A stretch of DNA of 64,000 bases from Myotis daubentonii (GCF_963259705.1 NC_081846.1:90160641-90224640), one strand, 5' to 3'. Shown: positions 1-12,571, counted from the first letter of the stretch. Numbers and translations are program-made. The notes: a model not told the origin generated them from the letters alone.

Positions 1-1724
1 AAAAAACAAAAATGATTTAAACCAATATTTATTGGGCGGTGTTAAATACCAAATACTTTGCATGTAATAGCTCATGGACTCCTTGCACAGTTCTATGAAT
101 TAACTGAATTGTGTCACCTTCCTCATTTTACCAACAAGGTACTGTAGCTTAGAAAACCTCATTATGCTACACAACAGTAATTACAGGAGAGAGAGCAAAA
201 TACAGTTAGTTTGTCTCTATAAGCTGCATCTTTCTCTCCATAAATTTGCTTCCAGTTTAATATCACCTGCACCGGATTTGATTCATAAGTGCCAACTGTG
301 TACAAAAAAAAGAAGGAGAAGAAAAAAGAATGAGCGTAACAGTCTTTCAACACTTTGAAGTGGCCACCTTTGAAGTGGCCACCTTTCATGTGTATGCATA
401 CATTCTGCTGTGCTTTGTAAAAATGGCAGCCATAATTCATCTTCTACAAGATGTTTGGGAAATGATTTAACATGAAAACAGTCAGGGAATTCATTCAATA
501 ATACTTTGATGTTGCAGAACACACAGTAGGCTTCAAGTTCAAAACTGAGGGGTTTAGGAGAATTAAAGATCCCTGTTTTACAGAGGCAATGAGAGCATAC
601 TGCATTCTAACAGGCCCAGGGAAAGTGCTCACAGCTAGTCCTGCAATTTCCAGATTAGCTCAGTGCTATGCAGGCTGCGAGGGAATTGTTCCAATTGTGG
701 CTTCTTAGGGCCAAGTGAACTTTGAAGATATATAAAAGCAGAAACAGCCATCTGAGATGAAGAAGAATGTCTCAGCTGGTGTGAGCTTTGGCCTATCAAA
801 CTGGCAAGTAGGTAGGGAATTAGTAAATGCTGGCTGTATAGACAAGTAATTCTGCAAGCATGGCATGAGCAGATCCTCATTTAATATCCATTCACAATCT
901 GGTAGCTAAAGCTTTAAAGTAGTACTACAATCCCTTCCCACCTAACCTTTAACATGTTTCTGTATTGCACAAAGTAACTACTTTCTAAATCTGCAGTACA
1001 GTAAGAAGTCTCCTCTCAAGAAGAAAATAATAATACATTCTTTCATTCTAAATTGCACCCACAATTAATTGTTTGGTTTTTATTTTACAATCAAATTTAA
1101 TGATGTAGTCTGGCACAGTAAATTAGGGAAAACAAAGACCAGAAAAAATAAAAGGAAAAACAAAAAAAGTACAGTTTCTTTAGTTTCTTTGAGAAGTCTC
1201 AAGCTTTTTAAATTCCTAAATCTGTCTGAAGGTCTATGATCTTGTACCAGGGCCAAGTTAGATAGAGACTTATAAACACACAGATAAGTCACAGTGTTTG
1301 AATGTAATCACTTTTATATCTTCTAAAAAATTAAGTAATTTTCCAAAAACAGGTGATCTTGTCTAAAAGAATGACTTCTCTTAATGTTAATATCCCTTAA
1401 ATTCATTGATGCAATAGACCAAACCAATAAATCTTTGTTGAAAATTCAGGAATGTAATTAAATGAAGGAATAAACCTTGGTATATCCCAGGACTTACTAC
1501 AGGTGAAAACTCATAACACAATGTCAATAATTGTTTGCTGCTTCCCTGGACTTGTCTCAACATCATATGAGTTCTCAGGAAAGAGACTGTTTTATTTACC
1601 CTGGTATGTTTGTAGCACATACCTGTTGCACCATCATTGGCACTAAATTACTATCATCTAACATGCTGAACTGGACCTTTCTCTAACAGAAAGAAAATGA
1701 ATAACTTGTTGCTTTATAGTAGAA
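1..1724. other. Intronic sequence, no gene recognised
   Basis: AT-rich unique or anciently decayed DNA. I see no exon, RNA gene or recognisable young repeat. The only clear local structure is a perfect tandem duplication of a 15-mer (TTTGAAGTGGCCACC) at 354-368 and 369-383. Inferred to be CNTNAP5 intron, because the exons at 23.7 and 32.1 kb read on the minus strand and this lies downstream of them. Confidence 0.6.
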
Positions 1725-2187
1725 CTAGAGGCCTGGTGCACGAAATTTGTGCACAAGGGGGGTGTGTGTGTGTCCCTCAGCCCAGCCTGCACCCTCTCCA
1801 ATATGGGGTCCCTCTCACAATCCAGGACTGATGGCTCCCAACCACTCGCCTGACTGCCTGCCTGATTGCCCCTAACCACTTCTGCCTGCCAGCCTGATCA
1901 CCCCCTAACCACTTCCTGCCAGCCTGATTGATGCCTAACTTCTCCCCTGCCGGCCCGATTACCCCTAACATCCCTCCCCTACAGGCCTGGTCACCCCTAA
2001 CTGCCCTCCCCTGCAGGCCTGATTGCACCCAACTGTCCTCCCTTGCAGGCCTGATCTCCCACAACTGCCCTCCCCTGCTGGCCATCTTGTGTTCACATGG
2101 GAGTGGCCATCTTTGACCACATGGGCATGGCCATCTTGTGTGTTGGAGTGATGGTCAATTTGCATATTATCGCTTTAGTATATAGGA
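1725..2187 (-). mobile_element. Non-autonomous HeliBat-type Helitron
   Basis: On the minus strand it begins TCCTATATACTAAAG and ends with the hairpin GTGCAC..GTGCAC followed by GGCCTCTAG. Flanks are host A before TC and T after CTAG, the Helitron A^T target with no duplication. The interior is rich in CTGCCTGCC/CCCTAAC-like minisatellite units. It has no Rep or helicase coding capacity, so it must be mobilised in trans. Confidence 0.9.
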
Positions 2188-2439
2188 TGTTGTTAGTGGT
2201 ATTAAAGAAAATGGAGAAAATGAATTGGACACACTTGTACGTCTTTGTTATCTACTATAAAAATATTTGCAAATCATTGCTTTAGATTGAAAACGTCCAA
2301 CAGAGTAGTAGACTTTTGAAAGATTGTGGAGAAGCACTGTCTTTGTCACTAACACCACTTAATCCACCTCTGCATCAGTCTTTCCTATATCTGCCATCCC
2401 GATCCACATTCTTTCTGATGAATGAGGCTTATTTCCAAA

Positions 2440-2727
2440 CTAGAGGCCTGGTCCTTCAGCCTGGCCTGAGCCCTTTCACAGTCTGGAAACCCTGGGGAGA
2501 TATCCGACTGACGCAGGGAGCAGGCCTAAGCTGCAGTCAGATATCCTTAGTGATGCCACAGAGGCGGATTGTTGTGCTTGCCAACCATCAGCCTGGCTTG
2601 TGGCTGAGTGGCACTCACACTGACCACCAGGGGGCAGCTCCTGTGTTGAGTGTCTGTCCCCTGGTGGTTAGTGAACATCATAGCGACCAGTCATTCAATT
2701 TGCATATTGCTCTTTTATTATATAAGA
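2440..2727 (-). mobile_element. Short Helitron lacking the 3' hairpin
   Basis: The 5' end on the minus strand is TCTTATATAATAAAAG followed by the usual AATATGCAAATTG. The 3' end keeps CCAGGCCTCTAG, but the GTGCAC palindrome that normally sits just inside it is missing: the sequence passes directly from the terminal block into the body. Flanking A and T are preserved. It is either a hairpin deletion after insertion or a hairpin-less subfamily. Confidence 0.8.
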
Positions 2728-3561
2728 TAATCCCCAGAAAAGTGCTCCTCCATAGAAATGATAATGATGATGTTCACATCACCTCTCCTCACCTCCTGCT
2801 AGAGACCAGAGTATGTGCTAATGCTGTGTCCTCACCCTCCCGTCAGGTCACTAAGACTTTCACAGGGAAGAAAGGTCAGCAAACAGGAGCCTCCTCCCCT
2901 CTGCACAATGAAGACATTTTATTGGGGATTTTTCCTCAAACTTAAGCAAGTTCTTCTCATGTTTCCTCACAAATAATTAAGAAAAAGACAATATGTCCCT
3001 CAAAATTTAGTAGCTAGTTTTAAAGTTTCATCCTTTTATTCTCATTTATTAGGGGTTTAATTCAAAAGACAGAAAGGCCACAGAAAAATCACACACAATG
3101 GAAAGATTAATGGAGAAAAAATTTTAAACAAGAAGATGTTTCTAGAGCTTTCATTGCATGAGGCGGGTGCCACGAGAAGAGCCTGGATGTTTGTTCACAA
3201 AACCCTAATTATCTCTCCTCCCAATATTCTTCTGATTTGATTGAAATGATAATTAAATGACTTAAGATCTACTACCGAAGTAGCAAAGGACATATAATAG
3301 ACTATATGCCCCCCAAAGTAATTCTGCTTTATTAAAAACAACAAAAATTTTAAGGTCTTGCTAAGCTTCAGGAAACAAAGAGGAATCCTAAGTTTGAGAA
3401 GCTTTTGAGGGGAGAAAGAATGAAACTAAGGCACTGATCCATACATCATAGGGAAAATCCCTGAACCATCTTGAAGAAGAAGGATCCAAGCCTTGAACCC
3501 TTGCTAATTGATGATATTGAACCTAAGACTCCCACACAAAGTTTTGGCTAACCCTCTCCCC

Positions 3562-3562
<1 letters not shown>
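2728..3562. other. Intronic sequence, no gene recognised
   Basis: AT-rich DNA between a Helitron and a CA microsatellite. I find no exon with splice signals and no repeat that I can name. Confidence 0.5.

Positions 3563-3614
<52 letters not shown>
3563..3614. repeat. (CA)n microsatellite, about 26 units
   Basis: Uninterrupted CA dinucleotide run read directly. Likely length-polymorphic. Confidence 0.97.
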
Positions 3615-3617
<3 letters not shown>

Positions 3618-3899
3618 CAAAGGAATAAACATAAAGCCTTTCCACTTCTGATGTGGCTCTGAATTGGAAAAAAAGGAACAAAGATAATAATAAAATGACA
3701 GGTTATGGTATTCATATTAACAACCAGGGGCATGCTCTCATCAGGCCTGAAGCTCAAATTTATACTCAATGTCTGTTCAGAAAAAATCCAAGGTGAAATA
3801 ATCCTAAATTGGTAGTGCCTCTTGGCACCTGAAAAAAGAAAACACAAATCTCGCTTGAAAGAAAGTTCCACAATTTCTGATCACCAAATTTTTCAAATT

Positions 3900-4730
3900 A
3901 ATTTCAACCAAATATGAGAGTGCGGGCATGGTGTGTGTGTGTAGACACACACAGCATAAAAGAATGAGCTATCATAAGAAAACTTTAGAAAACAGAAAAT
4001 AACTGATTTAGATACCTACAGACTTCTGATATTGGGATCACGAGAGACAAAATGTTTTATAAATACTATCTTAAAGACAAAAACACAACAAAAATAGGTG
4101 TGAGAAAACAGACTATCGTAACAAGCACATGTGGAAAAAACAAAATACAGAAATTTAGAAAAAAATAATAAAAAACAAATGACTCATTGAATAGATTTGA
4201 TGGGACATTAGACATAGATGAAGAGAGAATTAGTAAATTTATAGATAAAGCCCAATAAATTGTTCAGAATGTAATATAGTAAGACAATGGGTATAACTTA
4301 CTACAAAACTATGGTAATAGTCATGGAAATAAAGTTATAAAGTCTAAGATTTATTGAGTGTAGGTCTAAAGTAATTGAAAAGAAAGAATATGAAAAAGAA
4401 TTATTACTTGATATGCTGAGAATTTTTTAGAACAAATGAATAGATGTAAAATACATATGAATTAGATAGATAGACACAGGAACCAGTGAATGATATAGAA
4501 AACAAACAAACCAAAAAATCAAATCAGACACATAAAAAGAAATCTACAACCAGACACATGGTAATAGAACTGCAAAACACCAAATTAAAAGAGATGACCT
4601 TAAAAGTAGTGTGTGGGCATGACGTGGGGTGGTCACAGAACTTTCAAAGGCAGGAAAGGCTGACAGCAGCTTGTCAACAGCTACAGCAGAAACAGGAGAG
4701 AAGAGGACAGTGATGTGCCCAAGAGGGTTT
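3900..4730 (+). mobile_element. Possible ancient L1 fragment (5'UTR/ORF1)
   Basis: A-rich plus strand. Around 4545-4620 it resembles the C-terminal half of an old mammalian L1 ORF1: a segment translating to RHMVIELQNTKLKEMTLK, typical of the region ending in the KEKILKAA-like motif. The rest is too decayed to place. An old L1 lying next to a younger L1 is plausible, but the boundaries are guesses. Confidence 0.4.
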
Positions 4731-5847
4731 CAAAAGTGATCTCCAGTGCCAGTGAGCCCTTCTTCTTCTTCTTTTTTTTTAAATTAAATCTTTATTGTTG
4801 AAAGTATTACATATGTCCCCTTTTCTCCTCATGGACCTCTTCTAGTCCCCATGCCTTGCCCCAGTCCTTCACCGCCCTATTATCTAAGTCCATGGGTAAT
4901 GCGTATATGCATACAAATTCTTTGGTTGCTCTCTCCCATCCATACACCTTCCCTTACCTTCCCTCTAAGATTTCCCAGTCTGTTCTATGCTTCTACATCT
5001 CGGGATCAATTTGGCACATCAGTATATTTTGTTCATTAGATTCCACATATGAGTGAGATCATGTGATACTTGTCTCTCTTTGATTGGCATATTTCAATTA
5101 GCATAATGTTCTCCAGGTCCCTCCATGCTGTCTCAAAGGGTAAGAGATCCTTTCTTTTTACTGCTGCATAGTATTCCATAGTGTAAATGTACCACAGCTT
5201 TCTTATCCACTCATCTATTGATGGGTACTTGGGCTGTTTCCAGATCTTAATAGCTATTGTAAATGGCTCTGCTCTAAACATAGAGGTGCATACATTCTTT
5301 CTGATTGGTGTTTCTGATTTCTTAGGGTATATTCCTAGAAGTGGTATCACTGGGTCAAATGGGAGTTTCATATTTAATCATTTGAGGAAACTCCATACTG
5401 TTTTCCATAATGGCAACACCAGTCTGCATTTCCACCAGGAGTGCACTAGGGTTCTCTTTTCTGCACATCCTTGCCAGCACTTGTCATTTGTTGAAGGTAG
5501 GCATTCTGACAGGTGTGAAATTATACCTCATTGTCATTTTAATTTGCATCTCTCTGATGATCAGTGACTTTGAGCATTTTTTCATGTCTTATGGGCATCT
5601 GTATGTCCCCTCTGGACAAGGGTCTATTTAGGGCCTTTGCCCATTATTTAATTAGACTGTTTGTTTTCTGAGTTCCTTACATATTTTGGATATTAACCAT
5701 TTATCAGATGTATCATTGCTAACTATATTCTCTCAGAAAGTGGGCCCCCTTTTCATTTTGTTGATGGTTTCTTTTGATGTGCAGAAGCTTTTTATTTTGA
5801 TGCAGCCCCATGTGTTTATTTTCCCCTTAGTTTCTTTTGCCCTAGAA

Positions 5848-6158
5848 CAGTGGGTCTCAACCTTCCTAATGCTATGACTCTTTAATACAGTTCCTCATGT
5901 TGTGATGACCGCCAACCATAAAATTCTTTTAGTTGCTACTTCATAACTGTAACTTTGCTACTGTTATGAATCATAATGTAAATATCTGATATGCAGGATG
6001 TATTTTCATTGTTACAAATTGAACATAATTAAAGCATAGTGATTAATCACAAAAACAATATGTAATTACATAAGTGTTTTCCGATGGCCTTAGGCGACCC
6101 CTGTGAAAGGGTCATTCGACCCCCAAAGGGGTCGTGACCCACAGGTTGAGAACCACTG
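5848..6158 (-). mobile_element. SPIN hAT transposon, non-autonomous, long form
   Basis: Terminal inverted repeats CAGTGGGTCTCAACC and GGTTGAGAACCACTG, with a perfect 8-bp target duplication CCCTAGAA (5840-5847 and 6159-6166). Sequence matches the SPACE INVADERS (SPIN) family known from bats and other tetrapods. This 311-bp copy keeps about 90 bp of interior (after the GACCGCCAACC segment) that the other two copies here lack. Inserted in the L1. Confidence 0.92.
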
Positions 6159-6168
6159 CCCTAGAATA

Positions 6169-6480
6169 TCCTATATAATAAAAAGGTAATATGCAAATGA
6201 CCAAACTACTGAATAACTGGTTGCTATGACATGCATTGACCACCAGAGGGCAGACACTCAGCATAGGAGCTGCCTCCTGGTGGTCAGTGCACTCCCACAG
6301 GGGGATCTCCACTCAGCCACAAGCCGGGCTGAAAGTTGGCAAGCACAGTAGAGGTGGCGGGAGCCTCTTCTGCCTCTGTGGAAGCCCTAAGGTTGTCCGA
6401 CTGCTAAAGGGCACAGGCTGGGCTGAGAGGACACCCCCCTCACCCCTCCAGTGCACAAATGTCATGCACCAGGCCTCTAG
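6169..6480 (+). mobile_element. Non-autonomous HeliBat-type Helitron
   Basis: Starts TCCTATATAATAAAAAGG after host A and ends at the palindrome GTGCACAAATGTCATGCAC then AGGCCTCTAG before host T. It lies 2 bp beyond the SPIN target duplication inside the same L1. Confidence 0.92.
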
Positions 6481-7449
6481 TATATACATAAACATATTAC
6501 TATGAGAGATGTCTGAGATTATGCTACCCAAGGTTTCTTCAAGGGTTGTTATGGTTTCACAACTTACATTTAAGTTTTAATCCATTTTGAGTTTATTTTT
6601 GTGCATGGTGAAAGTTGGTGATCTAGTTTCATTTTTTTGGCATGTATCTGTACAACTTTCCCAACACCATTTATTGAAGAGACTGTCTTGACTCCAATGT
6701 ATGCTTTTGCTGCCTCTGTCAAATATTAATTGAGTTTAGTGGCTTGGATTGATTTCTGGGGTCTCTGTTCTCTTCCATTGATCTATGTGACTATTCTTGT
6801 TCCAATACCAGGCTGTTTTGAGTTATACTACAGAGGTTTTATAGTATAACTTGATATATAACTTTGTTTTTCATTCACAAGATTGCTGCAGCTATTTGGA
6901 GTCTTTTTTGGTTCTACATAGATTTTTGGAGTATTTGTTCTAGATCTGTGAAATATGCAGTTTGTATTTTAATAGGGATTACATTGAATCTGTAGATTGC
7001 CTTGTGTAGTATGGACATTTTAATGATGTTAATTCTATTAATCCAGATATACGGTATATTCTTCCACTTGTTTATATCTCCCTCTATATATTTTTTCAAA
7101 TCCCTGTAGTTTTCCAAGTACAGGTCTTTACTTCCTTAGTTAAGTTTATTCCTATGTATATTAAAATTTTATTTTTGTAATGGTAAATGGGGTTGTTTGC
7201 TTAGCTTCTCTTTCTGAGAATTCATTATTGGTATGTAAAAGTGCTATTGGTTTCTGGGTGTTAATTTTGTATCACGCTACATTGCCAAATTCATTTATTA
7301 AATCTAGTAGCTTTTTGGTAGAATCTTTAGGGTTTTCATGTTATCTGTGAATGAAAGTTTTGCTTTCTCCTTTTAATTTGCATGCCTTTTTATCATTTCT
7401 TCTTGTCTGATTACTTTATATAGGACCTCCAGTACTATATATATATATA

Positions 7450-8207
7450 CTTGAGGCTTGGTGCACGAAATTTGTGCACGGGTCAGGGAGGTGTTCCTCA
7501 GCCCAGCCTGCACCATCTCACAATATGGGACCCCTCAGGGTATGTCCAACTGCCAGTTTAGGTCCGATCCCTGGAGGCAAACCAGCAGTCGGACATCCCT
7601 CTCACAATTTGGACCTCTGGCTCCTAATCACTCGCCTGCCTGTCTGCTTGATCGCTCCTAACCAGTGTTCTGCCTGCCTGATTGCCCCTAACTGCCTCTG
7701 CCTGCCTGCCTGATCTCCCCTAACTGCTCACCTGCCTGCCTGATCGCCCCTAACTGCTTGCTTGCCTGCATGATCGCCCCTAACTGCTCGCCTTCCTGCC
7801 TGCCTGCCTGATCACCCCTACCCACTTGCCTGCTTGTCTAATTGCCCCAACTGTTTATCTGCCTGCCTGATAGCCCCTAACCACTCTGCCTGCCTGCCTG
7901 ATGCCCCTAACTGCTCGTCTACCTGCCTGATCTCTCCTACCCACCTCTGTCTCAGCCCCCGCACCCAGGACCCAGGCTTCCCTCCTCCGGCCAGCTGCAG
8001 GCAATCGGGACTCAGACTTCCCTCCCTCTGGCTGGCCACAGGCACCCGGAACCCCACGCAGCTTCACTCGGGCTGGCAGAAGGCACCCGGGACCCCGAAC
8101 GGCTTCACTCAGGCCCCAGCTTTGTCAGGAAGGACATCCAGAATGATGTCCGGAAGACGTCCAGTCTATCCAGTCTAATTAACATATTACTCTTTTATTA
8201 GTACAGA
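7450..8207 (-). mobile_element. Non-autonomous Helitron, head-to-head partner 1
   Basis: On the minus strand it starts TCTGTACTAATAAAAGAG and ends with GTGCACAAATTTCGTGCAC followed by a mutated terminal block (CCAAGCCTCAAG). The middle is a run of CTGCCTGCCTGAT/CGCCCCTAACTG-like units. Its 5' end abuts the 5' end of the next, oppositely oriented Helitron. Confidence 0.88.
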
Positions 8208-8708
8208 TATATAAAAGCCTAAGAGACTGAACAACCAAACAACTGTTCAACTGGTTATTATGACATGCACTGACACACTCACCACCAAGAGTTGGACGCT
8301 CACTGCAGGAGCTGTCCCCCGGTGGTCAGTGCACTCCCACATCCAACCTCCCCAGCTGACCAACCTCCTGTGGTAGGCCGGCCCCCCAATTGGCCCCAAT
8401 TAGGAGGGCCGGCTGGCCAACCTCCAGCGATACCTCCCCACAGCCAGCCAACCTCCCACGATCCCTCCTCCCAGCCAGCAACCTCCTGTGGTCCTTTCCC
8501 CCTGGCAGCCAGCCAACCTCCCAGGATCCCTCCCCCTAGTTGGCCCTCCCACAGTCTTTCGACCTGGCCGGAAAACCTCCCGCGGCCCCTCCCCTTGGCT
8601 GGCCCCAGTGGCCCTGATCAGGTCTGGGTGAGACAGACCAGATTGGCCTGATCACTGGCCAGACCAAGGAACCTCACCCATGCATGAATTCATGCACTGG
8701 GCCTCTAG
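8208..8708 (+). mobile_element. Non-autonomous Helitron, head-to-head partner 2
   Basis: The 3' end is complete (ATGCATGAATTCATGCACTGGGCCTCTAG before T). The 5' end lacks its first bases and begins TATATAAAAGCC, joined directly to the TC end of the previous element. The interior has imperfect AGCCAGCCAACCTCC-type repeats. The L1 sequence resumes right after it. Confidence 0.85.
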
Positions 8709-10204
8709 TGTTAAATAAGCTTGGTGAAATCAGGCATTCCTGTCTTGTTCCTGTTTTAGTTTTTGCCCATTGAGGATGATGTTGGCTGTAGGTTTCTTAT
8801 ATATGGCCTTTATTATTTTGAGATGTGATCACTCTCCTACTTTACTCAGAGTTTTTATCAAAAATGGGTGATGGATTTTGTCCAATGCTTTTTCTGCATC
8901 TATTGATATGATCATGTTATTTTTATCTTTCAGTTTGTTTATGTGAAGTATCATGTTTATTGATTTGCACATATTGTACCAGCCTTGCATCATTGGAATT
9001 AATCCCACTTGGTCTTGGTGTATGATCTTTTTAATATATTGCTGGATCCGATTTGCTAATATTTGGTTGAGGATTTTATCATTTATGTTCCTCAGGGATA
9101 TTGGCCTATAATTATTTTTCCTTGTAGTGTGGTTATTGCTGACCTCATAAAAAGAGCTTGGACGTGTTTCTTCTTCTTGGATTTTTTTTTTTTTTTTTTT
9201 TGGAATAGTTTGAGGAGTAAAAGTGGAAGTTGTTCTTTGAAGGTTTGGTAAAACTCCCCTGTAAGCCATCTGAACCAGGGTTTTTGTTTGCTGGGAGTCT
9301 CTTATTTATTTATTTTTTATTACTGCTTCTATTTCCTCAGTTGTTATTGGCCTATTAAGATTTTCTGATGCTTCTCAATTCAGTTTAAAAATTTGTATTT
9401 TTCTAGGAATTTGTCCATTTCAACCATATTGTCCAGCTTGTTGGAATATAGTTGTTCATATTATTTTCATACAATCCTTTTTATTTCTGTGGTGGCAGTT
9501 GTTATTTCACCACTTTGATTTCTGATTTTATTTGAGTTCTCACTCTTTGTTTCTTAATAAGTCTGGCTAACAGTTTATCAACCTTGTTTATTTTTTCAAA
9601 GAACCAGCTCTTGGTATCATTGATTTTTGTATTGATTTTTTAGCCTCTATGCCATTTATTTCTGCTCCAATTTTTATTATTTCCTTTTGTATAGTTACTC
9701 CAGGCTTTTCTTGTTGTTCTCTTTCTACTTCTTTAAGTTGTAGGGTTAAAGAGTTGTTTGTTTTTCTTATTTTTTTTAGGTAATCCTGATGTGCTATAAA
9801 ATTCTGTCACAGGACTGCTTTTACTATGTCCCATAGATTTTGGGTTGTTGTGTGTTCACTTTCATTGGTTTCCAGGAAGGTTTTGATTTCACTCTTGATC
9901 TCATTGGTAACCCAATCATTTTCATAACATGCTACTTAGCCTCCATGTGTTTGAATATTTTGAGTAGCTTTACTGCCGTTGGCTTCTAAATTTTATACCA
10001 TTGTGATATGAGAAGATGCTTGATATTTCAATCTTCTTGACCTTGTAGAGACTTGTTTTGTGTTTTAACATGTGGTCTATCTTTGAGTATGATCCATATG
10101 CACTTGAGAAGAATATATATTCTTCAGCTCTGGGATGAAATGTTCTATAAATGTTAATTAAATCCACCTGATCAAATGTGCCATTTAGTGTCTCTGATTC
10201 CTTG

Positions 10205-10259
<55 letters not shown>

Positions 10260-10261
10260 TG
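10205..10261. repeat. (TTTA)n tetranucleotide microsatellite
   Basis: About 14 ATTT units inside the L1 ORF2 endonuclease relic. It replaces or has expanded from A/T-rich L1 sequence. Confidence 0.95.
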
Positions 10262-10789
10262 AAGATCTATCCAGTGAATTCAGCAAGGTGTTAAAGTCCC
10301 CTACTATGACTATATTGCTGTTGATCTCTCCCTTAAAGTTCTTTAGACATTTTTTTTAATATATATGTAGGTGCTCCTATACTGGGTGCATATATGTTTA
10401 CCATGTTTACCAGGGTTATATCCTCTTGTTGGATTGATCCCTTTAGTATTATGTAGTGTCCTTTATTGTCTCTTGTGATGTTCTTCATTTTGAAGTCTAT
10501 TTTGTCAGATATGAGTATTGCTACCCCAAGTTTTTTCATTTCCATTTGCATGGAAAAAATTTTTCCATCCCTTCACTCTCATCTTGTGTGATTCTTGTTC
10601 TGAGGTGGGTCTCTTGTAGATGGCATATAGTTGTGTCATGTTTTTGTATTCATTCAGCTTCCCTAGGTAGGTATTTTGATTAAAACATTTAATCAATTTA
10701 CATTTAATGTCATTATTGATAGGTATTTATTTCCATTTCAATTATTTATACCCATGCTTCTCTCTCTCTCCATTTCTTCTTCTAATTAT

Positions 10790-11640
10790 AGCAGTCCCTT
10801 CAGCATTTCTTGCAGTGCTGGTTTGGTGGTGATAAACTCCTTTAGCCTTGTTTTGTCTGGGTAGGTCTTTGTTTCACTATATATTTTGAATGCTAGCCTT
10901 GTTGGATGTAGTAATCTTGGTTTCAGATCCTGGCTTTTCATTACCTTGAATATTTCATGCCATTCCCTTCTGGCCTATATAGTTTCTGTTGAGAAATGAG
11001 CTGATAGCCATATGGGAGCTCCTTAGTAGGTAACAAATTGCTTTTCTCTTGCTGCCTTTAAGATTCTCCTCTTTTTCTTTAATGTTTGGCATCTTAATTA
11101 TAATGTGTCTGGGCATAAGCTTTTTGGAGTTCTACTTGCTTGGGAATCTCTGTGCCTCCTGAACTTGTGTGACTTTTTCCTTCAGCAGGTTAGAGAATTT
11201 TTCTGCCATTATTTCTTCATACAGGTTCTCTATCCCTTACTCACTTTATTTACCTTCTGGCACACCAATTATGTGAATATTGTTATGTTTCACGTTGCCC
11301 CACAGCTCCCTTAATCTGTCTTCCTGTTTTTAATTTTTTTTTCTTTTTGATTCTCTGATTGAGTGATTTTTTTTTACCCTGTGTTCTAATTCACTGATTG
11401 GTCCTTGGCGTCCCCTAATCTGCTGTGTATTCCTTCCAAAGTGTTCTTTATGAATTCTATGTCATTCTTCATAGTTACTGTATTTTTTATCAAGCTGTTG
11501 AGCATTTTTACCATCATTTTTCTGAATTCTATGTCTGATAAATGCTTATCTCCATTTTATTTAGTTCTTCTTCTGAAGAATTCTCTTGTTCTTCCATTTG
11601 GGTCTTGTGTTTTTGTCTCCCCATTTTGGCTGCCTGTTTA
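10790..11640 (-). pseudogene. L1 ORF1 relic
   Basis: ORF1p is the L1 RNA-binding coiled-coil protein. The minus-strand reading contains the conserved block leading to AATCTTAAAGGCAGCAAGAG (LKAAR-like), and further on the C-terminal domain ending near the segment read as GAAATGCTGAAGG. Frames are interrupted throughout. The equivalent plus-strand block occurs in the neighbouring L1 near 14700-14990. Confidence 0.75.
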
Positions 11641-12571
11641 GGTTTGTGTCTGCTCTGAGTCCCAATGTCCAGTGCAGGACAATGTCAGATGCTGTTTGTG
11701 ACTGGCCCTGAGTACTCTGATTGGAGTTATCAGCAATCCACAGCTTGTGGCTCCCTCTGCTGAGACTGGGTGGCTTTGGAAAGGATTGACATATGCACCA
11801 GGGTCTGCTTTTCCTTGACCCAGGACTGGGGTTAGATCAGGGAAAGACTCAAAGCCTCCAGACACCCACCTCTGCCTGCAGTCCCATTGACACTCAGATT
11901 TGATTAGCCTCAGGCTATGCAGCACAGGGTGGGGCAAGTGGTTTGCCCACAGGGTGTGGTAAGTGCCTCCCCCCTGGAAAAAATTGCCCCGATAGCAAAG
12001 GTCTCCAGGAGAAGGATTTCCTCCTCAGCAGGAGGGAATGACTCAGCACAGAAAACTAAAGTGGCTGCCTTCTGTGCTCCAACCCCAGAGACCCCAATCC
12101 TGGCTTCTGCTCACTCAGGTCCAATCTACTTTGCTCTCCCTCTACCTCAACCCAATGTGCGTGGCTGCACACAAAATTTTGTGTGTTGGCCCTTTCAGAT
12201 GGTGCTGTCATTAGGCAGGCAGCAACCCTGCTGCTTTTCATAGTCAGATGTTTTGTGGGCATTTTTCTCAGTTCTGGTCATCTGGGCTGAGGAGCCCCTC
12301 CTGGCATTTAGACCCCAGAGTTCTCAGTTACAACCTCCCACAACTGAGATATCCTTCCGGAACTTCAGCTGCTGTTTGTGGGAGCTCAGTCAGCCTTTCC
12401 ACACCTCTGCACTTCCTACTAGTCTCCATGTGGTTATCAGGATTCTCTCCAGCTAGTGTTCATTTGATTTTTCAGGGTGGCTTTTCTGTATTTTCATGGT
12501 ATTTACAGTTTGGTCCTAGGTGTGTGTAAGTGTAGCTATCACTTACTCCACCAACATTTTGGAAATCTCTG
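11640..12571 (-). mobile_element. L1 5'UTR
   Basis: GC-richer than the rest of the element. It is clearly homologous to 60900-62047: both share, in order, blocks such as GTGGCTCCCTCTG and GGTCTGCTTTTCCT, and both end outward at a CCACCA..TTT/CTTG segment typical of the L1 5' terminus. Promoter activity would reside here in an active element. Confidence 0.8.

Larger units (their letters stand above)
5036..10800 (-). pseudogene. L1 ORF2 relic (endonuclease-RT)
   Basis: ORF2p is the L1 endonuclease/reverse transcriptase used for target-primed reverse transcription. Minus-strand pieces show the C-terminus (5371-5036, with LGIYPK and MEYYAAVKRK-type motifs), RT/thumb pieces (7117-6914), RT palm with [10 protein letters not shown] (9269-8829), and endonuclease pieces (10167-9970 with YSKIDHML; 10551-10333 with GVAILISDK). 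Stops, frameshifts, a TTTA expansion at 10205-10261 and four inserted elements break the frame. It makes no functional protein. Confidence 0.88.
4771..12571 (-). mobile_element. Near full-length L1 retrotransposon, interrupted
   Basis: Read on the minus strand: 5'UTR (about 12571-11640), ORF1 relic (about 11640-10790), ORF2 relic (about 10800-5036) and 3'UTR ending at the A-tail (poly-T near 4771). Removing the nested SPIN and three Helitrons leaves about 5.9 kb, close to a complete L1. ORF2 has many stops and frameshifts, so it is dead. I found no convincing target-site duplication. A second L1 at 59735-62047 shares the same 5'UTR sequence, which supports this assignment. Confidence 0.9.

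Noticed and set aside
2316..2945. 209-codon plus-strand open frame
   Set aside because: More than half of it lies in the Helitron at 2440-2727. It has no domain, no splice signals and no promoter context.
8292..8651. 119-codon proline-rich frame
   Set aside because: Lies wholly in the Helitron 8208-8708; composition comes from CCTCCC-type repeats.
9063..9251. Plus-strand frame through the L1
   Set aside because: Antisense shadow of the L1 ORF2 relic around its A-rich strand.
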